From Fonsecaea monophora (taxonomy: Eukaryota; Ascomycota; Eurotiomycetes; Chaetothyriales; Herpotrichiellaceae), in the NCBI RefSeq assembly GCF_001642475.1, contig NW_019173964.1, forward strand, positions 221,318-285,317: 64,000 bases of DNA. Direction: 5' to 3'. This document shows positions 1 through 10,494 of this stretch, piece after piece; position 1 is the first letter of the stretch, and every line of letters begins with the position of its first letter. The translations under genes were made by a program, and so were the position numbers. The notes beneath the pieces are model-generated. The model ran no database searches. It was not told the DNA's origin and worked only from the letters and a program-made list of their open reading frames with translations.

Positions 1-84
1 GCCGCAAAGGAAGCGGTGGAGGTATCAGACCAGCCTGTCGAAGTGGAGCCCAAGGTGGTTCCTCCAACGACGCAGGCGCCGTGA
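1..84 (+). CDS. 3' end of an unidentified protein-coding gene
   Basis: An open frame enters from the left edge and ends at a TGA at 82-84, giving 27 residues rich in Val, Glu, Pro and Thr (ending TTQAP). This is a low-complexity acidic/proline-rich tail. No domain is visible, so no function can be given. The reading frame and codon use look coding, but a spurious frame of this length is possible. Confidence 0.5.
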   Translation, partial: AAKEAVEVSDQPVEVEPKVVPPTTQAP

Positions 85-1642
85 TGAATCGGGATTGGGT
101 CGGGCTGATCAGGGAGAATGCATGCGTGACAACCTACCGAATAATGAAGATGATGAAACCGATGGGAGCGTGTGGGGAACTATCCAGCATTTTCTCGTTC
201 TCTTTTATTTTTTTACTCCCACCTTGAATTTTCACCTTTGTTTCACCCTTGCGACTAGCGGTTTGTGTCTGGAGGATGAAGGGGCCGGACGAGGTTGGGA
301 TAATTCAGACTGCGCATTGATGCTTGAGGTACAATCAGTGACGACCACAGCGACGACTATGCAGCGAAGCTCAGTAACAACTCTTGCCATTGTCAATTTG
401 ATGATCTCAATACTCAGCAGGAACCAGAGTAATACCATTCTTTCGATCGTCCAAACGCTGGGTGATGGTGTACCTCGTTAGTACTGCGCCTCCCCACAAA
501 TTGAGTTTTATAGGGACTGAGGGGCACTGGCCTGTCGTGGTGACCCTGTCGCGTCTCTCCTTGGCTTCTCGGCCCATTGAGTCATTGGAATCCGTTGGAG
601 TCACTGCCGACCATGAAATGCATCCGTGATTGGTGGTTGCTCCTGAGGCACGCGAGGGGCTGATGGAGACCCGACATCTGATATTTTTTTTTCCTTTTGA
701 CTTTTTTTTGGCTCATGGCCGGAGAGGAATGATTATCACTTCTGAGCTCACTAGGGATCCGTTGAACTGAGAGATTCGCAGACGCCTAACCATGCCAACA
801 ATTGGCATGGATGCAAGTGTGCAACCAATGATGCGAATCTACGTAGCTCTAGATGTAGAAGGCTCATCGATGGCCCAGTCACAGAGAGCGCCGGGAATAG
901 CGGTGTGCAGGCTCTGAGATCCGCACTCGCAGGCTGTGGAGTTACAGAATTGTAAACCCGACTCGGTACTGTGCGTCGATAGGTGACTAGCCTTTAGTCT
1001 CTTTAACTAACAAGTGGCATGCTTTCCGCCTGGACGCCCGCCGCCCACTGGTGGAGAGGGCCCTTTCGCCGCCCGCCGCAGTCACCGTACGTCGTGCGTA
1101 GGTTGTAGTGGCCCTACAAAGTTCAAAGCCTTTTTTGAAGCCCTGACTTCTCACCTTTTTTTCCCTTTCTTTCCCTCTTCTTACAACCCAAACAACTTCA
1201 ACCCAGCCCATTGATACCTGCCAAAACATTCGAGTCCCAGCATCTCCTGTCATATCGTTCGAGGATCATCTTTTGCTCATGGCCTTCGCTGCTTTCTAGA
1301 CGGCCAGGAGGTCCCCTCTCCGCTCTGGGGAGGGGGTCCTTCTCTCGTGGCCAGTCAAGCAGCTCCAGCAAATCCTCGTTTCGATATCTACTCTTTCGAG
1401 GCTCTACCGCGTAGGAGCTCGTGTCCACTACTGTCCTCGAAATTGCCCTGCTTGCACACCTGAACGGCACTTAGCTGTCCTTGCGACACAGGTGCTAAGA
1501 ACGATATTTTCACCCCCTCCAGGACGACCTCCTCCGCCTACACCCCCCCCGCCATCCTTGATATCGCACCCAAACCTCTACCACTTATTCTTAATACTCT
1601 ACTTTCTTGACAACTACCGAAAGTCTGCCCCATTGCACTACA
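85..1642. other. Intergenic region and long pyrimidine-rich 5' leader
   Basis: No supported gene. The left part holds the 3' UTR of the partial gene. From about 1130 to 1640 the plus strand is strongly C/T-rich, including a run of C at about 1545-1552; such CT tracts are common just upstream of fungal start codons and probably belong to the promoter and leader of the gene starting at 1643. Short open frames here on both strands have no recognisable content. Confidence 0.6.
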
Positions 1643-3519
1643 ATGTCCCGGCTTTTTACCCGCAACTCGAGGGGCCGCCAGCCTATGCTGGGTTCCACCG
1701 TCAAATTATTCAAGTCCAAAGAACACCCCAATGACACCTACCAACCCAAGCCAAAGAGGGGCAGACCTCCTCGCAAATACACGGTGACAAAGAAATCGTC
1801 GGGCAAAAGGAAAAAAGCCGACAGCTCGACCTCGGGAGAAGATCTCTCCTCGTATGGGTCCGAGACTGCAGATGATGCCTCGGACGAAGAGAGTGAGGAT
1901 GAAGCCGATGATGAAGATGACCTGCCAGCAGTAAAAGCCCCGTCTCGTTCCCGGAGATTGAATGGGGCGGGGCCCAAAAAACAAATCAAGTCGCGGGATA
2001 ATGTATCCCTCGCTGGCAGCTCAGAGAGTATGTTCGGTGATTTTGAAGACTACTACGAGGATGACGAAGACCCCGACCTCTCCCCCGAAGAAAACAGGAA
2101 GCGTTTTGAAGAAAAGGTCTTTGCAGAATCAGACGACGACAATGACATCTACCGGGCTGTCGATGATATTAGTGATTCCGACGACGATGTGGATGGAAAC
2201 CAACTTCAAGAGCAAGATTTGCTTGCCATGCTGTCCGAAGAAGGTCAGAGTGATGCCGACTTCCTTCTCAACCAGATTGATGGCTTGTCTGCCTACGGAT
2301 TTGGAGATGAGAGTGATGGCTCCATCTACCGTTTTCCCTCTTCACAAGGTAGCGACAGTGCCACTGAAACCGCTCCCGAGAAACGGGTGCATTTTGCCAC
2401 CGATGCCGACCCAACCATTCTCTTAGGCATGTCCGAATCGCCTACCATTACTCGTGCCCTGCTACCCTCAGCACTACCCGACTCTGGATTCTTGCACCAA
2501 GGTGCTGACAGACGCGTTGGCGTCCTGGTCGATGACCTGGATGATTGTATGTTGTGATGTGATTTGTCCGTGTGTATGATGACTAACACCCTGCAGCTGA
2601 TCTGACCGACGACTGTTTGCCGGAGGAGGCCCTTCAGAGCACTCCCCATGCGGCCGACGAAGAGAAAGAGACGTCGCCTTCGGCTTCACCGCCATCCAAG
2701 AAGTCGGGCAAGAAACCAGCTCGGCGTCGGGGCCCGCCGCGTGGCATCTTTATCGACGAAGGTGACAAGACATCTGGTATTCTCGACTCCTCGGGGAAAA
2801 TCATCCTCATGACCAATCCCCATCTGCTGGGTGAAGAGTTCGCCCGTCGCTACGGAGCGTCCCAAACATCCAGTCCAGATGTGGGCTTTGCCGAGCTCAT
2901 TGAGGAGAGCGATGCCGGCGATCGTGACTTTACTGATCTCTTAACTGGGCAGAGCGCAGACATCATGCTTGCTAGCTTCAATTCTGCGATCAATGACCCT
3001 TTCAATCAGGGGCAGGCTGTTGGCCCCTTGGAAGCGTTCTACCCTACCAACAACTTCTTTTTCGATGATTTTACCGTTGACCAGGGCGATCTCGCTGGAG
3101 ATTTTCAAACGGATGGGCTTGGGGAAGATGTCATCAGTCTCACCGATGTGATACAATTCGACAGTGTTTCTGAGGACAGCGACGCTCCGACATCGCCCAT
3201 CTTCATGCCTCCCAACCACGAGCTCCTCAGCAATGATTTCGCTCATCTTAACAACGGCAATATCACGGCATTCCGGCGCAACGCTGACCCGGCTTTTGCG
3301 GCGATGAGCCAAATGCCGTCATATCTGGATCTAGATTACTTGAGTTCGCCTCTTGCAACACCAGCACCGTCTCGCCGCAAGAGGAAGAATCATGTCTCGC
3401 CGTACACCTCTTCGCACTACAAAGGAGTGACACCTGTGCAGCGGATGCGAGATCCCAACCATGGACGAGCTTCCGACCCTGTGACTCCTGCGAAGAAAAA
3501 GCGCAGACTTATGACTTGA
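1643..3519 (+). CDS. Acidic, AT-hook-like conserved hypothetical protein (608 aa)
   Basis: Two exons, 1643-2546 and 2597-3519, separated by a 50-bp intron (donor GTATGT, branch CTAAC, acceptor CTGCAG); the phase-1 junction keeps the frame open to a TGA at 3519. The ATG at 1643 is the first in-frame ATG. Near the N-terminus (about residues 35-50) is an AT-hook-like KRGRPPRK motif, followed by a Lys/Ser-rich stretch and long Asp/Glu/Ser-rich segments. The second half begins with a basic RRRGPPRG motif and ends with a basic KKKRR tail. This suggests a nuclear, possibly chromatin-associated protein, but that is inference from composition. I recognise no catalytic domain and cannot name it. The start is preceded by the CT-rich leader. 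Confidence 0.85.
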
Positions 3520-4457
3520 TGAAATGACGACGACACGATGGTCTCGTTTGCCATGTCTCATATTTGGTCGTCCTTTTATGGCGAGCCATGTACTGCTTGA
3601 TGGATCGAAGTTGGGCGTAGAGTGGAATAGGGTGGGCATATTGCTGTTCGGAGTTCCCTTGCGACATGCCCCGGGTTTCTTCCGGTTTCCTCATTCGGAA
3701 TCCGATTCGCTTTCGACTTGACAGGAACCAAAAAAGAAAACAGGACTGGGGAAAAGAAAATGTGCGAAGTTTTATGATACCAAGTTGGGAGAAGTGTTTT
3801 GTCTGTTTCTTCATTGTCTTTGTGCTTGTTCAACATGGGACACGGGTGGGATATTCACGGTTCTGAGGGCAATTCTCCAAGAATCACCATAGAGGGTATT
3901 AGAAATGCTCTTAATCATTCTTCCATGAAAACGTTCGAAACCGTACAAACCAGACAACTATTTTCTTGAATTGGTATTTCGCAGCCTGGTCTTTGTGCGG
4001 TTATCCTTACTAGTATGATGTCATCAGCCAATGCTAGTACAAGTTGTACTGTGGAGTAATAGGACATAATAGTTCATGCAACCCTAACGAGAACACCCAA
4101 GTTATGCATCCAGGCCAACTCGGTAATGAATGTCGAGTATGTGCGCCTCCATATGAAGGTCGAGACGCAACAACTGTCAAGAAACGTATACTCGTCGAAA
4201 ATCCCTCCCGTGCCTTCCTCGACCACCCATTCCATTGCGGCGACTGTTCAGCCGGCTGGTCCGGGGCGTCTCGTCGAACCATGTCGCTGGCGATGCTCCT
4301 CTGCCCAGACACCAGAGTAGTGTCCTGATTCGACATTTTCGCCTCCGTGTCGGAGCTCGAGACGTCGTAGCCACCACGTCCCAGCCCGTACCCTCCTCCG
4401 AAGTCGTGAAATCCGGGTGCGTCGAAAGAGTCGGCGCAGTGTACACAGACGAAGACG
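3520..4457. other. Intergenic region
   Basis: Contains the 3' UTR of the AT-hook-like gene and the promoter/leader of the small membrane protein at 4458. Overlapping open frames on both strands near 4050-4600 look like shadows: none carries a recognisable domain, and the minus-strand frame crosses the intron of the next gene. No RNA gene or repeat seen. Confidence 0.5.
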
Positions 4458-4984
4458 ATGGCGTGGTACTCCCTTCTCCCGTCCCACTTGACCGCCTACG
4501 AAACATGGATCGTGCGTGCATTTGTAAGTTGACGCCTTTTGTTCGCCTTTGGCTCTGTTTCCGCGTGCCTGTTTTTCGTTCTGCTCCCAGTCCACCTTCT
4601 CTGGCCGATTCTAACATTCATTTTAATGAGTCGCAGCTGATTCTGGCGATCATCAACATCGCCCCTTGGCTCCTCGCCATCCTCTACGACGTCTTGTACT
4701 ACATCTGCCGCCGGATGTGGCATGAAGTGCCCGTTTGGGGTGGACGGGCCAGAGGGGAACATCGACCACGAGCACCCAGTCTTCGCGATAGGCCGAGGAG
4801 GATGAGTTTTCGAGATCTGGTGACCGGCGGCATCGGGTTGGGCGTGGGTCGGGAAGAGCAGGACGGCGACCTAGGGAACGAAAAGAGCAAGGACCAAAAG
4901 GGACACAGGAGAGGTTTGAGTGCGGAGAGTATAGAAGAAGAGATGGACGATCAGATGGAAGATGGGGATCAGCGCAAGGCGTGA
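4458..4984 (+). CDS. Small single-pass membrane protein (137 aa), function unknown
   Basis: Exon 1 is 4458-4523 (22 codons from an ATG, reading MAWYSLLPSHLTAYETW and on), the intron is 4524-4636 (donor GTAAGT, TTCTAAC branch, CGCAG acceptor), and exon 2 is 4637-4984. Joined in phase 0 this gives 137 residues. A hydrophobic segment of about 25 residues spans the splice junction (about residues 18-45: LILAIINIAPWLLAILYDVL), followed by an Arg-rich region and an acidic tail with QMEDGDQRKA at the end. It looks like a short N-out/C-in membrane anchor with a cytosolic polar tail; topology is inference. The unspliced exon 2 frame also runs open upstream, which would mislead a simple caller into a longer, unrelated N-terminus. 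Confidence 0.7.
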
Positions 4985-6304
4985 ACATCCATGTCGAGAT
5001 GCATTTATAACGAGATACGACCACAACACCAATGCTACGAGCACACTCAGGAATAGCAGCTACCATGGGCACGATGGGCATACGTGATTTGGGATGGTAG
5101 CACAATATCGATAAGGACGTCTTGCACTCCCCGCGTGGCCGCGACAGAAGCCACAGACTGACCTACCACAACGTCGAATGGTACAACAGAATTTCGAGCA
5201 AGTCGTCCCGCCCGGGTTGCGTTCTCCAAAGGAACGAATGCAGGGACAATTGTTCGTCTTGAATTCCTCTGCACGACAGACGGAGGGGAGGACATCACCA
5301 AGGGACAAAGCCGTTTCTCATCTTACCATCCGAAACGCTGCCTCGGCTAGAACAACCGAGTTGAAAGGCCTCTGACAGACCCGTCTCGACCTTACATGAC
5401 CTCTTGAAGTCATTCTTTTGCCTTGGACCTTCTACAGCGTTCCGCAGGGCAGGAAGGCGACAGCGTCCACTTCTGCTGGCTCAACACTTGCTCAAGCCAG
5501 CGACGGACTCTACTTGGGCCATCGAGAGCGGTGAGACCCGCAGAGGATAGAGAGTTGAAATACCGGCCAAGTCTATTGGGTACTTGAGCGATATGGTGTA
5601 TGGGACATGCGTTACAGGAAACATGAAGACATGCCAACGTTTGGTCCGTGAATATGACTTATCGGAGGTTAGGATAGGATAAGATCCATTGAATTGATCA
5701 AGTACCGCGGATCAAATCGAATCGTTGGTAGCAACGAAAGACACTGGATGTCATATCATGTCTCGTGTCTCTTGTCTCTTGCAGCATGTCACATGTCGTA
5801 TGTAATCTTGTATCGAGTGATTTTGGTGACTGCTTACTTATATCCGGATAGATGAAGATCAGTCCGAACAAGGGACAAAAGTTAGTCAAGTGCACGTACA
5901 GCTTACGCGAGGGTGTTTTATGTGTGAAGGTAGGTAGGTCAATGCATATCCTATGTTGTTTGGTACCTATGTATGTACTTAGTATGTGGGTATCATCTAT
6001 CTATTTAACCAAGACGAGATGAGACGAGACGTGATGCGACACGAGACAAGACAAGACACGACTTGTTCTCTCCTCCTCCACTCCAATGCTCGTGGACACG
6101 GCACTCGTGTGCTTGCACCTGCTGGGGGTTAGCCATTGATGTCCATAGCAACAACCCCTCGCCATGCCTGGCCACGGCCCTGATGCCTGATTCGTGATAT
6201 GGACTCTCCTGCCTCCCCTATCACTCACTGCTCACGACTCGCTGGCTGGCTGGCTGGCTGATCGATCGATCGATGGATTGATCAAACGGATGAGTGATCA
6301 AATC
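4985..6304. other. Intergenic region with short low-complexity tracts
   Basis: No gene supported. It lies between the ends of two convergent genes. It holds a GACACGAGA/AGACAAG-type low-complexity stretch at about 6012-6065, TACCT/GTAC-rich sequence near 5930-5990, and GGCT and ATCG tandem repeats at 6241-6276. I see no tRNA-like A/B boxes. Confidence 0.5.
6241..6276. repeat. GGCT and ATCG tetranucleotide microsatellites
   Basis: About five copies of GGCT (6241-6260) run directly into three to four copies of ATCG (6261-6276), in the 3' flank of brf1. Simple sequence; length is likely polymorphic between strains. Confidence 0.8.
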
Positions 6305-9300
6305 CTAACGACCAACATAGCGGCCCTCGAACGCGGCGTCGACATCTTCATCGGCTTCTCCATCATCACCGCCACCGGCCTCCTCTTCCTCATCCACGTT
6401 CTCGTCCGAGTCGTAGCTTGTTTCGTCGTTGTCGTTGTCGTCATTGTCATCATCTTCCTCCTCCTCTTCGTCGCCATCACCATCGTCGTCCTCAGGCGCA
6501 TTATCCCCCTTTTCTGCCACAGCGGGCTGTCCTGCCGTTGATTTCGACGCAGTACTTCCCCCTGTGACTTGGATTTGTGGAATCGAGGACGACGGAGCAG
6601 AGGACGTCTTTATGGCAGGAATCTGCTGGGACTGGGTTCTGGGCGGAGAGGGAAGTTGATGTTGCTGGGACTGGGTTCTGGGCGGAGAGGGAAGTTGATG
6701 TTGCTGGTTCTGCTGCCGTCGAGATTCACGTTCCGGACTCGGGCCGCTGACTTCACGCTCTCTCCCACGATTGTCTTCCTCTGCGTCCCCTTCTCCCTCC
6801 GAGGCAGGTGTGCTCGCGCTTCGACTCCGTGAGACCGACCTGCTCGCTCTGTCATCACTCCCCTGACTTCCCTCGCGGGCACCAGCAGCATCGTTGGTGG
6901 GGGACTTGTCGCCCTTCTCCCCCTCTATTTGCTCCCGTCTTTTCTTCTCCCTTCTATCTGCTGCTTGGATAGCGTTTTTCCGCTCTTTGCTCATGTTTCC
7001 GCGGAAGAGTTCCAACGGTCCAGTGCTGGCGGCGCTCATAACACTGGCTTCCCTGCTTCTTTCGCGCCCACCCTCAGGTCCTGGGGTCGCAGTGGTATCG
7101 CTCTGTGCGACGCTCTGGCTGCGGCTTCGAGCTTCGCCTGTTGCGCTACGCGACTCGCTGTCCTCACTGGTTGACGACATGCCGTAGATGGCTTCGAGGG
7201 CGTCATAGTTAATCCGCCGCGAAAACGTCCTACGGTTCATGAGCATCAGCCTCATGGATTTCGCGGCACTTCTCTCTCTTCCGCCGACCGTGGTGTTGTC
7301 CTGTTCGTCCCCGCCTTCCCCTTCGTCTCCTTCATTCTCAACCTCTGCACCCTCTCCGTCCACTCTCTCGCCGCCTTCACCCTCGCCCTCCACACCTCTA
7401 CCTCTCTTTCTCCCGCCGCGCTGCTCCTTCAAATAGCTCACGTCTCCCCGGCGACCCGGTCTCTTCGTCCCATCCTTTCTCCTCATCCTCTCCAGTTTCC
7501 TTCTCCTCTCCTCCTGCTCCGGGTCCAAGCCTCTCGCCCTCATGTCCGCCTCCTTCAATTCTTTCTTGATCCGCTTGGCGTGATCCTGTCGCAACCAATC
7601 GGCATTCATACTCACCCACACTCTTTCCTTGACGCAGGTCTCCTGCTCGGACAAGAGACAGGTAGAGACGTCTTCGTCCGAGTCGAATTCTGAGGCTCCG
7701 AGAGTTGGAGAAAGAGAAACGATGCCAAGATTACCAATGTTTGTGTTACACGGGGGCCCCGCTCTCTTGTCCTTTGGGTGTGGGGGAACGGTCTCAGTTG
7801 GGTCGACCGTGAGATCTATGGTGGCTAGTGGTCGACCTTGTTCTTCTCCTGGTTCAGAAGATACGCCACCACTGGGCAGTTGCTCCTGTACCTGCTGTTC
7901 ACCTGGAGGTAGAGTCCGGTAGTTTGGATCGAGTTCTGGGTTGTCCCGTAATGCTTCTGCGATACCTTGTTCAATTTCGTTCTCAATCGCGATTTCCGCT
8001 GCTGATGCAGGTGGTGCTTTCCAGTGCGCAGATTTATGTCTTCGCTGTCGAGGCTGCGAGGATTCTGAGACGTCCTGGCCTTCGCCATTGTGCGATGATG
8101 AAGGTGTTGCCTCTCGCGATGCGTCGGTTTGTTCAGGTTGTGATTCAGCAGGCGTCTCACCCTGGGTTAGAGCTGGGTCAATCGCAAGCAGTCGAGCTGG
8201 GATCTCTGGGATCTTGTAGCCTTCTGCATCGATGCGAACTCGCTTTGCCGGCGGTGGTTGTCCTTCAGCCGAACCCTGAGCAGCCTGGGTTCCGGGACCT
8301 GCGGCATCCCCATCGATTTCTGCGGCGGTCTCTGGAAGGGGATTCTTTCGAGGTCGTCCCCTCTTCCTGCCTTTGGGCTTAGGGTTTAGTGCTTGTTTCA
8401 AGACAGGCGGTTGTTGCTCATCAAGTGGGTGTGGTGTGAAGGGCTCCGGAATCCCGTCACTTCTGAATTTCGTGACCGAGAGTTTACTGGCCTGTGTATC
8501 ATGGAATTCCTCGAGTCGTTTGTTGATAGTGATCTCGGTGACTTTCGCAGTCAGCACGACCTCGCGAGTAGTCCGGCGGTAATTGTTCATTCGAGCTGCC
8601 AGAATGACCGCTGCACCACAGACACCCGAGGGTCTGCGGCCATGGGCGATCCAGTCGCGCTTCATCCGCTTGACGATGTTAATAGCATCGCGTTTGATTT
8701 TGTCTCGATCATGCTTGTCAAAATCCAGCTCGTCGACAAACCTAGGTACAAGCGTGGCTGGATCCATGCCCCAGAATTCTGCTGAGCCATCCATTCGATA
8801 GCCTCTTCCTTGTTGGAGGTAGAGCTTCTTGACGAGGTCTTGATACACCCTTCCCAAGGCAAAAACATCCGTATTCATTTTTTCGGCAAAATCAATCAGC
8901 ATGAGGCTGTACATGGGTCTGGGCTGGCCCTCGACCTGCTCGGTCTTGCGTCGGCAAGCAGCGTAGAGGCACGTGACGGCTACACTCTCAATGGTTCTTC
9001 CCTGGATAAAGCCAAGAGTATTTGCGAACTCGAAGAGTCTTTCGGCTGTCTCGACCTCGGTATGTCTGATACCAAGGAGAGCGATGTAAGAAGACATGAT
9101 GTTCCTGGCTTGAGCTTTTGAGCGTTCGCGATTGAGGGGCGCCTCACGGCCAGCACTCCCGAAAGCACCACTGTGGTAGTTCCTTTGATGAGACTGGTTT
9201 TCACCAACCTGAACACCAAGGGCGGTAATACGGCCAGACTCAGTTTCACCGAATCCCTGCTCGCTGACAAGACCGGATTCTTCTTGTACTAGGGCACCAC

Positions 9301-9547
9301 AACTCTCGCAGATGAGGCCTTGATCGCTGTACACAACCTTTGTCCGGTCGGGGCAGTCGGGATTCGGACACAGAGGCTTTGAGCGAGCAAGAGGTTGGCT
9401 GACTGGCGTGGGTGCTCGCACAAGTGTAGGGGTCGATGCTCGAAGAGAACTTGGTGCCGGGCTGCCCAAGCCTTCGATGCGCCCACGATAGTTGGGTCGG
9501 CGGTGTTGGCCTGCCCGAGGCTTGGGTGGGGGCGGCTTGGGTGGCAT
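6305..9547 (-). CDS. brf1: Transcription factor IIIB subunit BRF1 (1080 aa)
   Basis: BRF1 is the TFIIB-related subunit of TFIIIB; it bridges TFIIIC and TBP and recruits RNA polymerase III to tRNA and 5S promoters. The intronless frame starts at an ATG at 9547. After a Pro-rich N-terminus there is a TFIIB-type zinc ribbon with Cys60, Cys65, Cys80 and Cys83, then two cyclin-type repeats (about residues 125-320; motifs ACRRKTEQ, YQDLVKKLYL, CGAAVILAARMNNYRRT). A Brf1-specific C-terminal block (about 640-800) includes WVSMNADWLRQDHAKRIKKE and NRRTFSRRINYDALEAIYG. The rest is disordered and acidic/Glu-Lys-rich. At 1080 residues it is nearly twice the yeast protein, from long disordered inserts. 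It is divergent from the lyase gene at 10495. Confidence 0.97.
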   Translation of the reverse strand: MPPKPPPPKPRAGQHRRPNYRGRIEGLGSPAPSSLRASTPTLVRAPTPVSQPLARSKPLCPNPDCPDRTKVVYSDQGLICESCGALVQEESGLVSEQGFGETESGRITALGVQVGENQSHQRNYHSGAFGSAGREAPLNRERSKAQARNIMSSYIALLGIRHTEVETAERLFEFANTLGFIQGRTIESVAVTCLYAACRRKTEQVEGQPRPMYSLMLIDFAEKMNTDVFALGRVYQDLVKKLYLQQGRGYRMDGSAEFWGMDPATLVPRFVDELDFDKHDRDKIKRDAINIVKRMKRDWIAHGRRPSGVCGAAVILAARMNNYRRTTREVVLTAKVTEITINKRLEEFHDTQASKLSVTKFRSDGIPEPFTPHPLDEQQPPVLKQALNPKPKGRKRGRPRKNPLPETAAEIDGDAAGPGTQAAQGSAEGQPPPAKRVRIDAEGYKIPEIPARLLAIDPALTQGETPAESQPEQTDASREATPSSSHNGEGQDVSESSQPRQRRHKSAHWKAPPASAAEIAIENEIEQGIAEALRDNPELDPNYRTLPPGEQQVQEQLPSGGVSSEPGEEQGRPLATIDLTVDPTETVPPHPKDKRAGPPCNTNIGNLGIVSLSPTLGASEFDSDEDVSTCLLSEQETCVKERVWVSMNADWLRQDHAKRIKKELKEADMRARGLDPEQEERRRKLERMRRKDGTKRPGRRGDVSYLKEQRGGRKRGRGVEGEGEGGERVDGEGAEVENEGDEGEGGDEQDNTTVGGRERSAAKSMRLMLMNRRTFSRRINYDALEAIYGMSSTSEDSESRSATGEARSRSQSVAQSDTTATPGPEGGRERSREASVMSAASTGPLELFRGNMSKERKNAIQAADRREKKRREQIEGEKGDKSPTNDAAGAREGSQGSDDRASRSVSRSRSASTPASEGEGDAEEDNRGREREVSGPSPERESRRQQNQQHQLPSPPRTQSQQHQLPSPPRTQSQQIPAIKTSSAPSSSIPQIQVTGGSTASKSTAGQPAVAEKGDNAPEDDDGDGDEEEEEDDDNDDNDNDETSYDSDENVDEEEEAGGGDDGEADEDVDAAFEGRYVGR
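6624..6707. repeat. Perfect 39-bp tandem duplication inside brf1
   Basis: A 39-bp unit (starting TGCTGGGACTGGGTTCTGGG on the plus strand) occurs twice without mismatch, with the first six bases of a third copy. It lies in the coding part of brf1, keeps frame (13 codons) and encodes a repeated Pro/Gln/Ser segment (LPSPPRTQSQQ) in the disordered C-terminal tail. Perfect identity implies a recent slippage or unequal-exchange event. Confidence 0.95.
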
Positions 9548-10494
9548 CGAGGAGCCGTGGTTTCAAATGCACAGACACTGACTTGATCAAGAAGATTGAA
9601 TGGGATCGTGTTGATGGAGGGCGCTCGAGAGGAGCATATTTAAGAGTACACGTGACTCAGACTGATAGTGGTTTTGTGGTCTGGGAGCCTCAAAGGATGA
9701 GTCGATGGAGAGGGTGACTGAGTATAAGCGACGGGTGGCGTGAGTGGCTGTCGAATCGTTGGATCTGCGCTGACTCTCTGAGAGAGTTGCTGTTACTAGA
9801 TGTTGTACTGAAGTAGCAGACAGAACTACCCAAAAGAGCGAGAGTTGTGGATGGTGATTGGAGGAGACGGCGATCTGAGATGGTGCATTCAGTAACTGGT
9901 GGTGGAGAGGACGCAATGAATGTCGTGTTGCAAAAGTGACTCGAAAAAGTGGTTGAGAATCTGCATAGAAAAAAAGGCGGGGCCGGGGGCGTCGACTGCC
10001 AAGACTTTCCTTGCGTGTGAGACAGCCGCACACAGGAAAAAAGGGCGACAACAACACACCAGCTCTTCGCAAAGCCTGATTATGGGTGCGATATCGTACA
10101 GCAGCTTAACAGATACGAGTTCAACCACTTTTGAGAAATGAAATTCTGGAGGTCGAACGTCTCATATTGCAAAGGCTATCACGTGACTGAGAAAGAAAGC
10201 AACTTGCAAACCCCGTGACCTTCCAACCTTTTCATCGTCACCCTCTCGTGATTCTGAAGTCTCATCTTCTCCCCGCACGAGGCTGTTGACCCCGCACAAG
10301 CATAAACAATGACACCGACAGCACCGACCACGGCCGACCAGAAGAGCGCCGAAGTCCACAAAACCCAGGAGACTCTCCGGTCACATTATTGACAGGTAGA
10401 ATCTCTAGACTCGCACTACTATCCTGTAAAAGCAACCACCTCTTGAAAAGAATCAGCTGTCTAGAAAAGCAAAATCTTAGAGAAGACGAAAAAA
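9548..10494. promoter_or_regulatory. Divergent promoter region between brf1 and the lyase gene
   Basis: The 947-bp interval separates two genes read away from each other, so it must hold both promoters. A CACGTG E-box-like palindrome lies near 10180. Open frames on the minus strand here are low-complexity and have no domain. The exact elements cannot be assigned from sequence alone. Confidence 0.5.

Noticed and set aside
232..1470. Several open frames of 60-130 codons on both strands in the first 1.6 kb
   Set aside because: Low-complexity translations, overlapping each other on opposite strands, with no domain and no good ATG or splice context.
4177..4617. Minus-strand frame of 146 codons antisense to the small membrane protein
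   Set aside because: Arg/Ser-rich shadow of the plus strand; it runs through the intron and promoter of the real gene.
9587..10072. Minus-strand 161-codon frame between brf1 and the lyase gene
   Set aside because: Ser/His/Leu-rich translation with no domain, lying in the shared promoter region.
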